Source of the DNA: Streptomyces sp. NBC_00335
GTDB lineage: Bacteria; Actinomycetota; Actinomycetes; Streptomycetales; Streptomycetaceae
Length of the DNA: 64,000 nucleotides
Assembly: GCF_036127095.1 (NCBI RefSeq)
Contig: NZ_CP108006.1
Coordinates: forward strand, 4,641,501 to 4,705,500
Direction of reading: 5' to 3'
Below the pieces are notes generated by a model. That model was given only the letters and a program-made list of their open reading frames with translations. It did no database searches and was not told where the DNA came from. The translations under genes and the position numbers were made by a program. Of the stretch, positions 49,725-58,390 are shown one piece after another; the stretch's first letter is position 1; every line of letters starts with the position of its first letter.

Positions 49725-50479
49725 GAAGGTCCTCCCCAGGAAGCGAGTACGGGGCCCAGGGCGCGGAAGCCGTCGGCCAGCGCCGTCAGCGCCTCGCCGA
49801 TCCGCCAGGCGTCGCGGTCCCGGGGGCCCACGGCGTTGGAGACGGCACGGACCTCCAGCACGGGCAGCCCGTGGGCGGCGGCGGCCTCGGCGACCCCGAA
49901 GCCCTCCATGGCCTCGGCCCCGGCGAGCGGGTGCCGGGCGGCGAGGGCGGTCGTACGGGCGGCCGTGCCGGTGACGGTGGAGACGGTCAGTACGGGCGCG
50001 AGCAGCGCCCCGGTCGCCTCGGCGGCGCGCGCGGCGAGCTCTGCGGGAGGCAGGTGCACGCTGCGGCCGAAGCCGAGTTCCGTGACGGTGAGGAACCCCT
50101 GCGGGGTGTCGGCGCCCAGGTCGGCGGCGACGATCGCGTCGGCGACCACGAGGGAGCCGATCGGGGCGGCGGGCGCGAACCCGCCGCCGATGCCGGCGGA
50201 GACGACGAGGCCGTAGCCGGGGGCCGACGCGAGCGCCAGGGCGGTCGCCGTGCCGGCGGCCGCGGCGGCCGGGCCGACTCCGGCGACCAGCACGTCGAAG
50301 GCTCCCCGGCGGTGGATGAGGTAACCGCCGGGGAGGGTGCGCGGCGGTTCGCCACCGGGGGCGTGGTCCGGGCTGTGCTCGTCGACGGGGACGTGGTCCG
50401 GATGAGGGACCGGACCGGACAGGCCTCGGACGACGGAGTCGGCCTCCGCCGTCACCGCGGTCACGATGAGCGCGCGCAT
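49721..50479 (-). CDS. mqnB: futalosine hydrolase MqnB
   Basis: 252-residue nucleosidase that releases hypoxanthine from futalosine. The phosphorylase-like core is seen in VLVAGVGPAAAAAGTATALALA, GLVVSAGIGGGFAPAAPIGSLVVADAIVAADLG, and GAEAMEGFGVAEAAAAHGLPVLEVRAVSNAVGPRDRDAWRI. ATG 50479 starts MRALIVTAVTAEAD; the part of the frame beyond it belongs to the next gene's antisense. The overlap with mqnD shows a two-gene menaquinone operon. Residues 30-50 are a His/Pro-rich insertion compared with the minimal family. Confidence 0.92.
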   Translation of the reverse strand: MRALIVTAVTAEADSVVRGLSGPVPHPDHVPVDEHSPDHAPGGEPPRTLPGGYLIHRRGAFDVLVAGVGPAAAAAGTATALALASAPGYGLVVSAGIGGGFAPAAPIGSLVVADAIVAADLGADTPQGFLTVTELGFGRSVHLPPAELAARAAEATGALLAPVLTVSTVTGTAARTTALAARHPLAGAEAMEGFGVAEAAAAHGLPVLEVRAVSNAVGPRDRDAWRIGEALTALADGFRALGPVLASWGGPS

Positions 50480-50492
50480 GGTGGGTGCGTGA

Positions 50493-50981
50493 CTACTTGA
50501 GCTTGAGGGTGAAGGCCCAGACGGCGAGGGGCTTGCCGTCCTCGGAGACCTGGACGATGTTGAGCTTCTTGGAGGCCGGGGGCTCGCCGCCCTGGCCGCC
50601 GGTGGCGAAGATGTCGGCGCCCGGGAAGCTGTCGTAGGTGTTGGAGGTCGGCTCGGTGATCTGCTGTCCGTCCAGGACCAGCTGCCACTTCTTGCCGTCC
50701 TCGACGACGTCCGGCTCGACACCGAGGCGCAGCGTGTCGCCGCGGCCGTAGTCGATGGTCTTTGCGTGCTTGAGGTCCGTGAAGCACTCCTGGACCTTCT
50801 CGCCCGTGAGTTCCTTGGCGTCGCTGCAGGCGGCTTCGGTGGACACCGACGAGGTGCCGACCGTCACGGTCGCCAGCGGCGTCGGCTTGTCACAGGCGGA
50901 GAGGAGGAGGAGGCCGGCGGAAACGGCTCCGAGGGCCGCGACGCTGCGGCGGGCCCTACCCGAGAAAAGCGGTGCGGTCAT
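50493..50981 (-). CDS. DUF2771-like lipoprotein
   Basis: 162-residue exported protein. The signal peptide ends in the lipobox LLSAC (residue 30), so the mature protein should be lipid-anchored outside the membrane. The body (TVTVGTSSVSTEAACSDAKELTGEKVQECFTD ... TLRLGVEPDVVEDGKKWQLVLDGQQIT ... YDSFPGADIF) matches my memory of DUF2771, an actinobacterial family of unknown function. It lies 13 bp upstream of mqnB on the same strand and may be co-transcribed. Confidence 0.8.
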   Translation of the reverse strand: MTAPLFSGRARRSVAALGAVSAGLLLLSACDKPTPLATVTVGTSSVSTEAACSDAKELTGEKVQECFTDLKHAKTIDYGRGDTLRLGVEPDVVEDGKKWQLVLDGQQITEPTSNTYDSFPGADIFATGGQGGEPPASKKLNIVQVSEDGKPLAVWAFTLKLK

Positions 50982-51039
50982 GAGCCGAAGGCTATCGGGC
51001 CCGTACGCTGCGCTGCTGCACGGGGTCCTACGGTGCGGC

Positions 51040-51215
51040 GCGCTGCGCGAGGTTCCCGGGGTGCGGCGCCGCTGCGCACAGCGCCCCCGGCTGCGCCGGG
51101 CCTTCCGGGGCGCCGCCCCGGACCCCGCTCCTCAAACGCCGGAGGGGCTGGATTTTCCGACCCCCGGCGTTCGCGTGCAGGCCGGGGCCGGCCGAACCTA
51201 CGGCCCCGCAGGGCA
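51040..51215. repeat. decayed dispersed-repeat copy between lipoprotein and MFS genes
   Basis: The core cctcaaacgccggaggggct (reverse orientation, about 51130-51150) and adjoining gccccggaccccg match the 5' half of the 82-bp repeat; the distal module is degenerate. It fills the 240-bp gap 50982-51219. Confidence 0.65.
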
Positions 51216-51219
51216 TCGG

Positions 51220-52593
51220 TTACGCCACCCGCGGTCGCGAGGACGTGTGCTGCTGGTGCCGCGGGGACGTGAGGAAGCCGCGCAGGGCCATCGCCGCGCC
51301 CAGGGCCACCACCGTCGCGGCGACGCACATGCCGAGGACGCCGTTCAGGGGGAGGGCGATGCCGATCGAGCCGCCCAGCACCCAGGCCACCTGGAGCAGG
51401 GTCTCCGAGCGGGCGAAGGCCGACGTACGGACGGCCTCGGGCACGTCGCGCTGGATCATCGCGTCCAGCGAGAGCTTCGCGAGGGCCTGGCAGAAGCCGG
51501 CGGTCGCGCCCAGGACGGCCATGAACACCCCGCTGAAGAAGACCGCCGCGAGGACGGCCACCGCCAGGGTCAGGGACAGCACGGCGGCGATGATCGCCTC
51601 GGGCGCGCGGGCCCGGAGCCAGGCCCCGACGGCGGTCCCGCAGGCGTTGCCGACGCCCGCCGAGACGCCGACGATGCCCAGCGACACCGCCGCGCTCTGC
51701 CCGGCGAGCGGGTGCTCGCGCAGCAGGAACGCCAGGAAGAAGATGAGGAACCCGGACAGCCCGCGCATCGACGCGTTCGCCAGCAGCCCGCACAGCACCG
51801 GCCGGCTGACCGTGCGCAGCCCCGGCCGCTTCGAGTGCGCCTCGTGGGTGGAGAGCCGGGCCCGGCGTTCGCCCTTGGCCTCGTCGACCTTGTGCGGCAG
51901 GGTGAATGCCGCGAAGGTGCCCCAGATGAAGATCGCGCACGCCCCGTAGAGCGGCCACGGCGGGCCGATCGTGTGCAGGGCGGCGCCCACGGGCGCGGCG
52001 GCGCCGGTGGCCAGCAGGCCGGCCAGGGTCACCCGGGAGTTCGCCTTGACCAGCGAGAACCCGGGTGGGAGGAGTCGGGGGACCACGGCGCTGCGCACCA
52101 CCCCGTAGGCCTTGGAGGCGACGAGCACGCCGAGGGCGGCCGGGTACAGCTCCAGGCCGCCGGTGGCCACCGCGCCCGACATCATCACGGCCAGCAGGGC
52201 CCGGGTGAGCATCGCGCCGGCCATCGCGGCCCGCCGCCCGTGCGGCAGCCGGTCCAGCAGGGGGCCGATCACCGGGGCCAGCAGGGTGAAGGGGGCCATC
52301 GTGATGGCGAGGTACAGGGCCACTCGGCCGCGCGCCTCGTCCGTGGGAACGGAGAAGAAGACGGTGGAGGCGAGCGCGACTGTGATCATCACATCACCCG
52401 CGCCGTTGATGGCGTGCAGCTCGATCAGTTTGCCGAGGCCCGATTCGCCCGCCCCGTGGGCGTGCGTGGCCCGCCGGATCCCGCGCGCCGTACCGGTGAA
52501 GGGCAGGTGCAGGGCACGCCCGACGGCCCGGCCGGCCCGCCTGGCCGGTCCCGAGCCGTCATCGGACGACCGTACGGGTGCCACGTGGCCCAT
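51220..52593 (-). CDS. MFS transporter, 457 aa
   Basis: Major facilitator protein with about eleven to twelve membrane segments after a 55-residue polar N-terminus (GKLIELHAINGAGDVMITVALASTVFF begins the first segment). VIGPLLDRLPHGRRAAMAGAMLTRALLA is the loop 2-3 motif in degenerate form. A long cytosolic loop (HKVDEAKGERRARLSTHEAHSKRPG) separates the halves. Substrate unknown; it is conserved in streptomycetes beside DUF3027 genes, as I recall. ATG 52593. Divergent from the DUF3027 gene. Confidence 0.82.
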   Translation of the reverse strand: MGHVAPVRSSDDGSGPARRAGRAVGRALHLPFTGTARGIRRATHAHGAGESGLGKLIELHAINGAGDVMITVALASTVFFSVPTDEARGRVALYLAITMAPFTLLAPVIGPLLDRLPHGRRAAMAGAMLTRALLAVMMSGAVATGGLELYPAALGVLVASKAYGVVRSAVVPRLLPPGFSLVKANSRVTLAGLLATGAAAPVGAALHTIGPPWPLYGACAIFIWGTFAAFTLPHKVDEAKGERRARLSTHEAHSKRPGLRTVSRPVLCGLLANASMRGLSGFLIFFLAFLLREHPLAGQSAAVSLGIVGVSAGVGNACGTAVGAWLRARAPEAIIAAVLSLTLAVAVLAAVFFSGVFMAVLGATAGFCQALAKLSLDAMIQRDVPEAVRTSAFARSETLLQVAWVLGGSIGIALPLNGVLGMCVAATVVALGAAMALRGFLTSPRHQQHTSSRPRVA

Positions 52594-52940
52594 ACTGCCC
52601 CACTCGGCCTCCCGGGACCCTTCCCGGCGCGTCGCGGGGACCCGGCCGGTCCCCGGGTTGGCCTCGGGTGTCCGCGAATCGGACCTTGCATGTGGGACGA
52701 AGGCGCCGGAGGAGGTAGCGTGCGTAGCGCGCCACCGGCGGTTGCTCCTGGCCGCGCGCCTCTTCGCGATCCCGCAGAATGGATCGCAGGTAGGTGCGCC
52801 CTGGAACCCGATCGGGCGCGGACGTCGACGCGGCCCCCTGGTCCGCTCCGCCCGCGCTACGTAGGGACAGCCGACGGGTCGTTGTGGACGACAAGTACGG
52901 ACGGCGCACTCGTGAGACGGCGTAGGAGAGAACGAGACCT
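52594..52940. promoter_or_regulatory. divergent intergenic region, MFS and DUF3027 genes
   Basis: About 350 bp. No gene is supported; a GCGCCC/GGGCGC dyad lies near 52797-52820 and an AGGAGAG RBS for the DUF3027 start at 52925-52931. No clear promoter consensus. Confidence 0.45.
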
Positions 52941-53849
52941 GTGAGTGCTGCGACGACGCGAAGCCGTACCCCCGACCGCCTGTGCGTCGAGGCGGTAGCC
53001 CTCGCCCGGGCGGCGGCCGAAGAGGCCGCCTACCCCGGAGTGGTGGGCGAGCACACCGCCGCCGTCTCCGAGGGTGACCGGGTCGTCACGCACTTCTTCG
53101 AGTGCAAGGACCCCGCCTACCGCGGCTGGCGCTGGGCCGTGACGGTGACGCGTGCGTCCCGGGCCAAGAACGTCACCCTCGACGAAACGGTGCTGCTGCC
53201 GGGCGACGACGCCCTGCTGGCACCCGAGTGGGTGCCGTGGAGCGAGCGGCTGCGGCCGGGCGACATGGGGCCGGGCGACCTGCTCCCCACGGACGCCGAG
53301 GACCTGCGGCTGGAGGCCGGCTGGTCGGGCGAGGACGCCCCGCCGCCGAACTCGGTCGTGTCCAGCGAGATGGCCGAGCTGGTCGAGGCGGAGGACGCCG
53401 ACGTCACCGACCGCGCCGTGGTGCCCGTACGCGGCTCCATCACCTCGGTGGCGGAGGAGCTGGGCATGCGCCGGGCGCGGGTGCTCTCGCGCTACGGGCT
53501 GCACACCGCGGCCGACCGCTGGGACGAGTCCTTCGGCGCGAAGACCCCGATGGCGCAGGCGGCCCCGGCCTCGTGCGTCTCCTGCGGCTTCCTCGTCGCC
53601 ATCGGCGGCTCGCTGGGCCAGGCCTTCGGCATCTGCGCCAACGAGTTCGGACCGGCGGACGGCCGGCTGGTCTCCCTGTCCTACGGCTGCGGCGGCCACT
53701 CGGAGGCCGCGGTCATGCCGGCGCCGCCGCGACCGGCGCCGCCCGTCCTGGACTCGATGGCCTCGGACGAGTTCCACCTGCGCCCCTCCGCCGACTCCGG
53801 CTCGGTCCTCACCACGGACCCCCTGGCCCCGGACCTCGGCCACTCCTGA
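52941..53849 (+). CDS. DUF3027 domain protein
   Basis: 302-residue actinobacterial protein of unknown function. The N-terminal domain (VEAVALARAAAEEAAYPGVVGEHTAAVSEGDRVVTHFFECKDPAYRGWRWAVTVTRASRAKNVTLDETVLLPGDDALLAPEWVPWSERL) is the DUF3027 signature. The C-terminal part has CVSCGFL, FGICANEF and YGCGGHSE, a set of Cys/His that could bind zinc. GTG 52941 follows AGGAGAG. A strong terminator lies after the stop. Confidence 0.87.
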   Translation: MSAATTRSRTPDRLCVEAVALARAAAEEAAYPGVVGEHTAAVSEGDRVVTHFFECKDPAYRGWRWAVTVTRASRAKNVTLDETVLLPGDDALLAPEWVPWSERLRPGDMGPGDLLPTDAEDLRLEAGWSGEDAPPPNSVVSSEMAELVEAEDADVTDRAVVPVRGSITSVAEELGMRRARVLSRYGLHTAADRWDESFGAKTPMAQAAPASCVSCGFLVAIGGSLGQAFGICANEFGPADGRLVSLSYGCGGHSEAAVMPAPPRPAPPVLDSMASDEFHLRPSADSGSVLTTDPLAPDLGHS

Positions 53850-53855
53850 CACCGG

Positions 53856-53899
53856 GAACGGCGCGGTCCCGGCCCGGTCGGGCGGGGACCGCGCCGTTC
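53856..53899 (+). terminator. terminator after DUF3027 gene
   Basis: 15-bp perfect inverted repeat (53856-53870 / 53885-53899) immediately after the stop codon, with further G-C pairing in the 14-nt loop. Confidence 0.9.
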
Positions 53900-53995
53900 T
53901 GCTCCCCGCGCCGCGCGGTGACCGCCGGAGCCGGCCCCGCCCTTGTCGAAGTGGGCCACTACCGCGCCGGGTTGGGCCAGTACAGTGACCGCACT

Positions 53996-54973
53996 ATGCG
54001 TATTCTCGTGACCGGTGGCGCCGGTTTCATAGGCTCGCAGTTCGTACGCTCCGCCCTCTCGGCAGACCCTGCCGCCACGATCACGGTCTTCGACAAGCTG
54101 ACCTACTCGGGCGTCGAGGAGAACCTCGCGCCCGTGGCGGGCCACCCCGGTTACGCCTTCGTCCGCGGTGACATCTGCGACGTCGACGCCGTCGACCAGG
54201 TCATGGCCGGCCACGACGCGGTGGTGCACTTCGCCGCCGAGTCCCACGTGGACCGTTCCATCGCCGGTGCGGGCCCCTTCGTGACGACCAACGTCGTGGG
54301 CACGCAGGTGCTGCTGGACGCCGCACGCAAGCACGGCGTCGGCCGCTTCGTCCACGTCTCCACCGACGAGGTGTACGGCTCGATCAGCGAGGGCTCCTGG
54401 ACCGAGGAGTGGCCGCTCGCGCCGAACTCCCCGTACTCCGCCTCCAAGGCGGGCTCCGACCTGCTGGCGCTGGCCTACCACCGCACCCACGGCATGGACG
54501 TCGTGGTGACGCGCTGCTCCAACAACTACGGGCCGTACCAGTTCCCCGAGAAGGTCATCCCGCTCTTCACCACCAACCTGATCGACGGCAAGAAGGTCCC
54601 GCTCTACGGCACGGGCGGCAACATCCGCGACTGGCTGCACGTCGCGGACCACTGCCGCGGCATCGAGCTGGCGCTGCACAAGGGCCGCGCCGGTCACGTC
54701 TACAACATCGGCGGCGGCGTCGAGCTCACCAACAAGGAGCTCACCGGCCTGCTGCTGGACGCCGCCGGCGTCGGCTGGGACATGGTCGAGCCGGTGGAGG
54801 ACCGCAAGGGCCACGACCTGCGCTACTCCCTCGACATCACCAAGATCGGCGAGGAGCTCGGCTACGCACCGCAGGTCGGCTTCGAGGAGGGCCTGGCCTC
54901 GACGATCGCCTGGTACCGGGAGAACCGCGCCTGGTGGGAGCCGCTCAAGGCGAAGGCCGCCCGGCAGGCCTGA
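53996..54973 (+). CDS. rmlB: dTDP-glucose 4,6-dehydratase
   Basis: 325-residue extended short-chain dehydrogenase making dTDP-4-keto-6-deoxyglucose for deoxysugars. NAD site GGAGFIG (7-13), VHFAAESHVDRS, the acid/base trio in VSTDEVYGS, and YSASKAGSD with the Tyr-Lys pair are intact; RCSNNYGPYQFPEKVIPLF is typical of RmlB. ATG 53996 is required to start the Rossmann motif. There is no Shine-Dalgarno before it, and TACAGT (53981-53986) sits 10 bp upstream, so the mRNA may be leaderless. No rmlA, rmlC or rmlD is adjacent. Confidence 0.95.
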   Translation: MRILVTGGAGFIGSQFVRSALSADPAATITVFDKLTYSGVEENLAPVAGHPGYAFVRGDICDVDAVDQVMAGHDAVVHFAAESHVDRSIAGAGPFVTTNVVGTQVLLDAARKHGVGRFVHVSTDEVYGSISEGSWTEEWPLAPNSPYSASKAGSDLLALAYHRTHGMDVVVTRCSNNYGPYQFPEKVIPLFTTNLIDGKKVPLYGTGGNIRDWLHVADHCRGIELALHKGRAGHVYNIGGGVELTNKELTGLLLDAAGVGWDMVEPVEDRKGHDLRYSLDITKIGEELGYAPQVGFEEGLASTIAWYRENRAWWEPLKAKAARQA

Positions 54974-54980
54974 GCACTCC

Positions 54981-55040
54981 GGACACGGAGCCGGACGCAG
55001 AGCCGGACACGGAGCCGGACGCAGAGCCCGACGCAGAGCC
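54981..55040 (+). repeat. 12-bp tandem repeat after rmlB
   Basis: Five head-to-tail 12-mers of the form ggac(a/g)c(g/a)gagcc (24-bp unit two and a half times), immediately after the rmlB stop and outside any supported gene. Confidence 0.85.
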
Positions 55041-55145
55041 ACCCGGGAGCGACCCGGGAGCCCGCCGGGATTCGCCCCGGGAGGGCCTCGCCCGGTTGGG
55101 TGACCTGGGGTGTGGGCGCCCGCCCGGCGTGATCCGCTGGGCGGG

Positions 55146-56888
55146 ATGAAGACCTTCGCGCGCCCCGAAACCCACACCGGCCAGGCGGCCCCCACGCGCA
55201 CCCGCCTGTCCTGGGTGGACTTCGCCGTGGCCGCCGCCTTCCTGGTGCTCGGGTACGCGATCCTCCAAGTCGGCAAGGGCACCACGGTCAACTTCGACCC
55301 CGCCGACGTCCCCGACGTGGACACGGACCCCTCGAAGCTCCCGTACTACGCCGCCCGCAGCGTCCTGCGGATGTTCATCGCGCTGATCGCCTCCGTGGTC
55401 TTCACCTTCGGCTACGCCTACGCCGCCGCCCGCAGCCGCCGCTTGGAACGGGTGCTGATCCCGGCCCTGGACATCCTCCAGTCCGTCCCCGTCCTCGGCT
55501 TCCTCTCCGTCCTCGTCACCTTCTTCGTCGCGCTCTTCCCCGGCTCGCTCCTCGGCCTCGAATGCGCCGTCATCTTCGCCATCTTCACCTCGCAGGCCTG
55601 GAACATGACCTTCGGGTTCTACGCCACCCTGACCTCCCTGCCGCGCGAACTCGACGAGGTCTCCCGCTCGTTCGGCTTCACCCGCTGGATGCGCTTCTGG
55701 CGCGTGGAGGTCCCGGCCGGGGTCATCGACCTGGTGTGGAACGGCATGATGAGCTTCGCCGGCGGCTGGTTCATGCTCGTGGCCTCCGAAGCGGTCTCCG
55801 TCTCCGGGCAGGAGTACGCCGTCCCCGGCCTCGGCTCCTACGCGGGCACCGCGATCGGCGAGGGGGACCTCGGGAAGGTCGGCTGGGTCATCCTCGCGAT
55901 GACCGTCACCATCGTCACCGTCAACTTCCTCTTCTGGCGGCCCCTCACCGCCTGGGCGGAGAAGTACAAGAACGAGCAGTCGGAGTCCACCGACGTCCAG
56001 CGCAGCTACGTACTGGACTTCCTGCGCCGCTCCCACTGGCCCCGCCTGCTCGGCCGCGCCACCGCCCCCGCCCGTGATGCCACCGGCCGGGCCGCCCGCG
56101 TACTGGGCCGCGACGACATGGCGCTGTCCGTGGACCCGGCCCGCCGCCGGACCGGCGACGTGGTCTTCACCGTCATCGCCGGAGCCGTCATCCTGTGGGG
56201 CCTGTACGACCTCGTGCGCTACCTCCAGCGCGAGACCGGCCTCGGCGTCTTCGGGGAGCCCCTCGTGCTCGGGCTGATCACCTTCGTCCGGGTGATCGTG
56301 CTCGTCGCCGCCGCCACCGTCGTGTGGGTGCCCGTGGGCGTGTGGATCGGCTCCTCGCCCCGGCTCACGAAGATCGCCCAGCCCGTGGTGCAGGTCCTGG
56401 CGAGCTTCCCCGCGAACCTGCTCTTCCCCGTGGCCGTCTGGTTCTTCCTCGAGACCGGGCTGAACATCAACATCGGCTGCATCCTGCTGATGGCCCTCGG
56501 CGCGCAGTGGTACATCCTCTTCAACGCCATCGCCGGGGCCATGGCCATCCCCTCCGACCTCAAGGAGGCCATGGACGACCTCGGCGTCCGCGGGCTCCAG
56601 CGCTGGAAGCGCCTGATCATCCCGGCCGTGTTCCCCTCGTACGTCACCGGAGGCATCACCGCCTCGGGCGGTGCCTGGAACGCCTCCATCGTCGGCGAGG
56701 TCGTCACCTTCGCCGGTACGACGCTGTCCGCGACCGGCCTGGGCGCGTACATCTTCCACGCCACCGAGGCCGGGGACTTCCCCCAGCTGATCGCCGGGAT
56801 CGCCGTCATGAGCATGTACGTCGTCGGGCTCAACCGGCTCTTCTGGCGGCCCCTGTACCGCCTCGCGGAGCGCCGCTACTCCCTCTGA
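55146..56888 (+). CDS. ABC transporter permease, two fused NitT/TauT-like domains
   Basis: 580-residue membrane protein. Two BPD_transp_1-type permease domains are joined in one chain. The first has SVPVLGFLSVLVTFFVALFPGSLLGLECAVIFAIFTSQAWNM and ELDEVSRSFGFTRWMRFWRVEVPAG; the second has the matching DLKEAMDDLGVRGLQRWKRLIIPAVFPSYVTGGI, each an EAA-type loop that docks the ATPase. Nitrate/taurine-type permeases normally carry one domain. ATG 55146; the frame from 55110 is leader. The ATPase gene follows 40 bp downstream. No substrate-binding protein is encoded nearby, so the direction and substrate are uncertain. Confidence 0.87.
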   Translation: MKTFARPETHTGQAAPTRTRLSWVDFAVAAAFLVLGYAILQVGKGTTVNFDPADVPDVDTDPSKLPYYAARSVLRMFIALIASVVFTFGYAYAAARSRRLERVLIPALDILQSVPVLGFLSVLVTFFVALFPGSLLGLECAVIFAIFTSQAWNMTFGFYATLTSLPRELDEVSRSFGFTRWMRFWRVEVPAGVIDLVWNGMMSFAGGWFMLVASEAVSVSGQEYAVPGLGSYAGTAIGEGDLGKVGWVILAMTVTIVTVNFLFWRPLTAWAEKYKNEQSESTDVQRSYVLDFLRRSHWPRLLGRATAPARDATGRAARVLGRDDMALSVDPARRRTGDVVFTVIAGAVILWGLYDLVRYLQRETGLGVFGEPLVLGLITFVRVIVLVAAATVVWVPVGVWIGSSPRLTKIAQPVVQVLASFPANLLFPVAVWFFLETGLNINIGCILLMALGAQWYILFNAIAGAMAIPSDLKEAMDDLGVRGLQRWKRLIIPAVFPSYVTGGITASGGAWNASIVGEVVTFAGTTLSATGLGAYIFHATEAGDFPQLIAGIAVMSMYVVGLNRLFWRPLYRLAERRYSL

Positions 56889-56928
56889 GCCACCGAGTCC
56901 GCCCGCCCGACCCGAGGAGCCCGACCCC

Positions 56929-58230
56929 ATGACCACGATCCTCCAGGCCGCCGCCCTCACCAAGTCCTACGCCGGCGCCGACGGGGAGCTGCCCGTGCTC
57001 GGCGGCATCGACCTGGAGATCCGCGAGGGCGAGATCGTCGCCCTCCTCGGGAAGTCCGGCAGCGGCAAGTCCACCCTGCTGCGCTGCCTCGCCGGGCTGA
57101 TCCCCGCCAGCTCCGGCTCGGTCACCTACCGGGGCGAGGAGCTGCGCGGCGCGAACCCCGGCACGGCGATGGTGTTCCAGACCTTCGCGCTGCTGCCCTG
57201 GCTGACGGTGCAGCAGAACGTGGAACTGGGCCTGGAGGCCAAGGGCATGGACCGCGAGGCGCGGGCCCGCCAGGCGGTGGAGGCGATCGACCTGATCGGC
57301 CTCGACGGCTTCGAGTCGGCCTACCCCAAGGAGCTCAGCGGCGGCATGCGCCAGCGCGTCGGCTTCGCGAGGGCGCTGGTCGTGGAGCCGGACGTCCTCA
57401 TGATGGACGAGCCGTTCTCCGCCCTGGACGTGCTCACCGCCGAGAACCTGCGCGGCGAGCTGATGGAGCTCTGGGCCTCCGACCGCTTCCCCGCCAAGGC
57501 GGTCGTGCTGGTCACCCACAACATCGAGGAGGCGGTGCTGATGGCCGACCGGGTGGTGGTGCTGGGTTCGCGGCCCTACGGAACCATCAAGGAGACCTTC
57601 GCGGTGGACCTGGCCCGCCCCCGCGACCGGGCCGGCGCCGACTTCGAGCGGATCGTGGACGCCGTGTACGCGGTGATGACCGGCCGCACCGCCAAGACGC
57701 CGGCCGCGGCCCCGCCGGCCAAGCGCACCCCGGCCAACACCCCGCTCCCGGCCGCCAGCGTCGACGGCATGGCGGGCCTCGCCGAGATCGTGCTCCAGCG
57801 GGGCACCGGCGACGGCAGCGAGGACCTCGCCGACCTCGCCGACGAACTGGGCCTGGAGGTGGACGACGTACTGCCCCTGGTGGACGGGCTGGAACTGCTG
57901 GGCCTGGCCGAGGTACGGGACCTGCACCTGGTACTGACCCCGCGCGGCACCGCCTTCGCGGGGGCCGACGTCCAGGAGTCGAAGAAACTGTTCGCCCAGG
58001 GGGCCATGGAAGCCCCGCTGGTCCACCTGATCCACACCACCCTGCAGCGCTCCCGGGGCGGCACCCAGCGGTCCGGCTTCTTCCGCGACCTCCTCTCGCA
58101 CCACTACACGAGCGAGCAGCTGGAACAGCAACTGGAAACGGCGACGGACTGGGGCCGCTACGGAGAGCTGTACGGCTACCACGCGGACACCGAGCAATAC
58201 CGCCTGGACGAGGACCCGTCCCGGGGGTAG
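56929..58230 (+). CDS. ABC ATPase with C-terminal AAA-associated domain
   Basis: 433-residue partner of the fused permease. The first 240 residues are a NitT/TauT-type ATPase (GKSGSGKS, FQTFALLPWLTV, LSGGMRQRVGFARAL, VLMMDEPFSALD, VTHNIEEAV). After a Pro/Ala linker the last 150 residues form a separate AAA-associated-type domain (GLAEIVLQRGTGDGSEDLADLADELGLEVDDVLPLVDGLELLGLAEV ... FRDLLSHHYTSEQLEQQLETATDWGRYGELYGY), possibly a regulatory sensor. Transcribed with the permease. A full 82-bp repeat follows its stop. Confidence 0.88.
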   Translation: MTTILQAAALTKSYAGADGELPVLGGIDLEIREGEIVALLGKSGSGKSTLLRCLAGLIPASSGSVTYRGEELRGANPGTAMVFQTFALLPWLTVQQNVELGLEAKGMDREARARQAVEAIDLIGLDGFESAYPKELSGGMRQRVGFARALVVEPDVLMMDEPFSALDVLTAENLRGELMELWASDRFPAKAVVLVTHNIEEAVLMADRVVVLGSRPYGTIKETFAVDLARPRDRAGADFERIVDAVYAVMTGRTAKTPAAAPPAKRTPANTPLPAASVDGMAGLAEIVLQRGTGDGSEDLADLADELGLEVDDVLPLVDGLELLGLAEVRDLHLVLTPRGTAFAGADVQESKKLFAQGAMEAPLVHLIHTTLQRSRGGTQRSGFFRDLLSHHYTSEQLEQQLETATDWGRYGELYGYHADTEQYRLDEDPSRG

Positions 58231-58254
58231 CCCCTCCAGCCGCCCGGCCCAACC

Positions 58255-58336
58255 CAGCCCGTCCGGCGTGTGAGGACCGGGTCCGGGCAGCGCCCGGGGA
58301 ACGGTGGAAGGGCGGGTAGGGGACTCCGCCCCGCAG
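58255..58336 (+). repeat. 82-bp dispersed intergenic repeat, copy D
   Basis: Almost identical to the reverse complement of copy A at 33504-33585, 25 kb away. It lies between the convergent ABC ATPase and propeller-protein genes and can form a hairpin at ggtccgggcagcgcccgg. Confidence 0.9.
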
Positions 58337-58390
58337 GGCCCACGCACCCGCACCCGCGACCGAACCCGGACCCCGACCCGACCCGGAGGG

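Noticed and set aside
54981..55040. CRISPR-like array
   Set aside because: Units are contiguous 12-mers with no unique spacers and no cas genes nearby.
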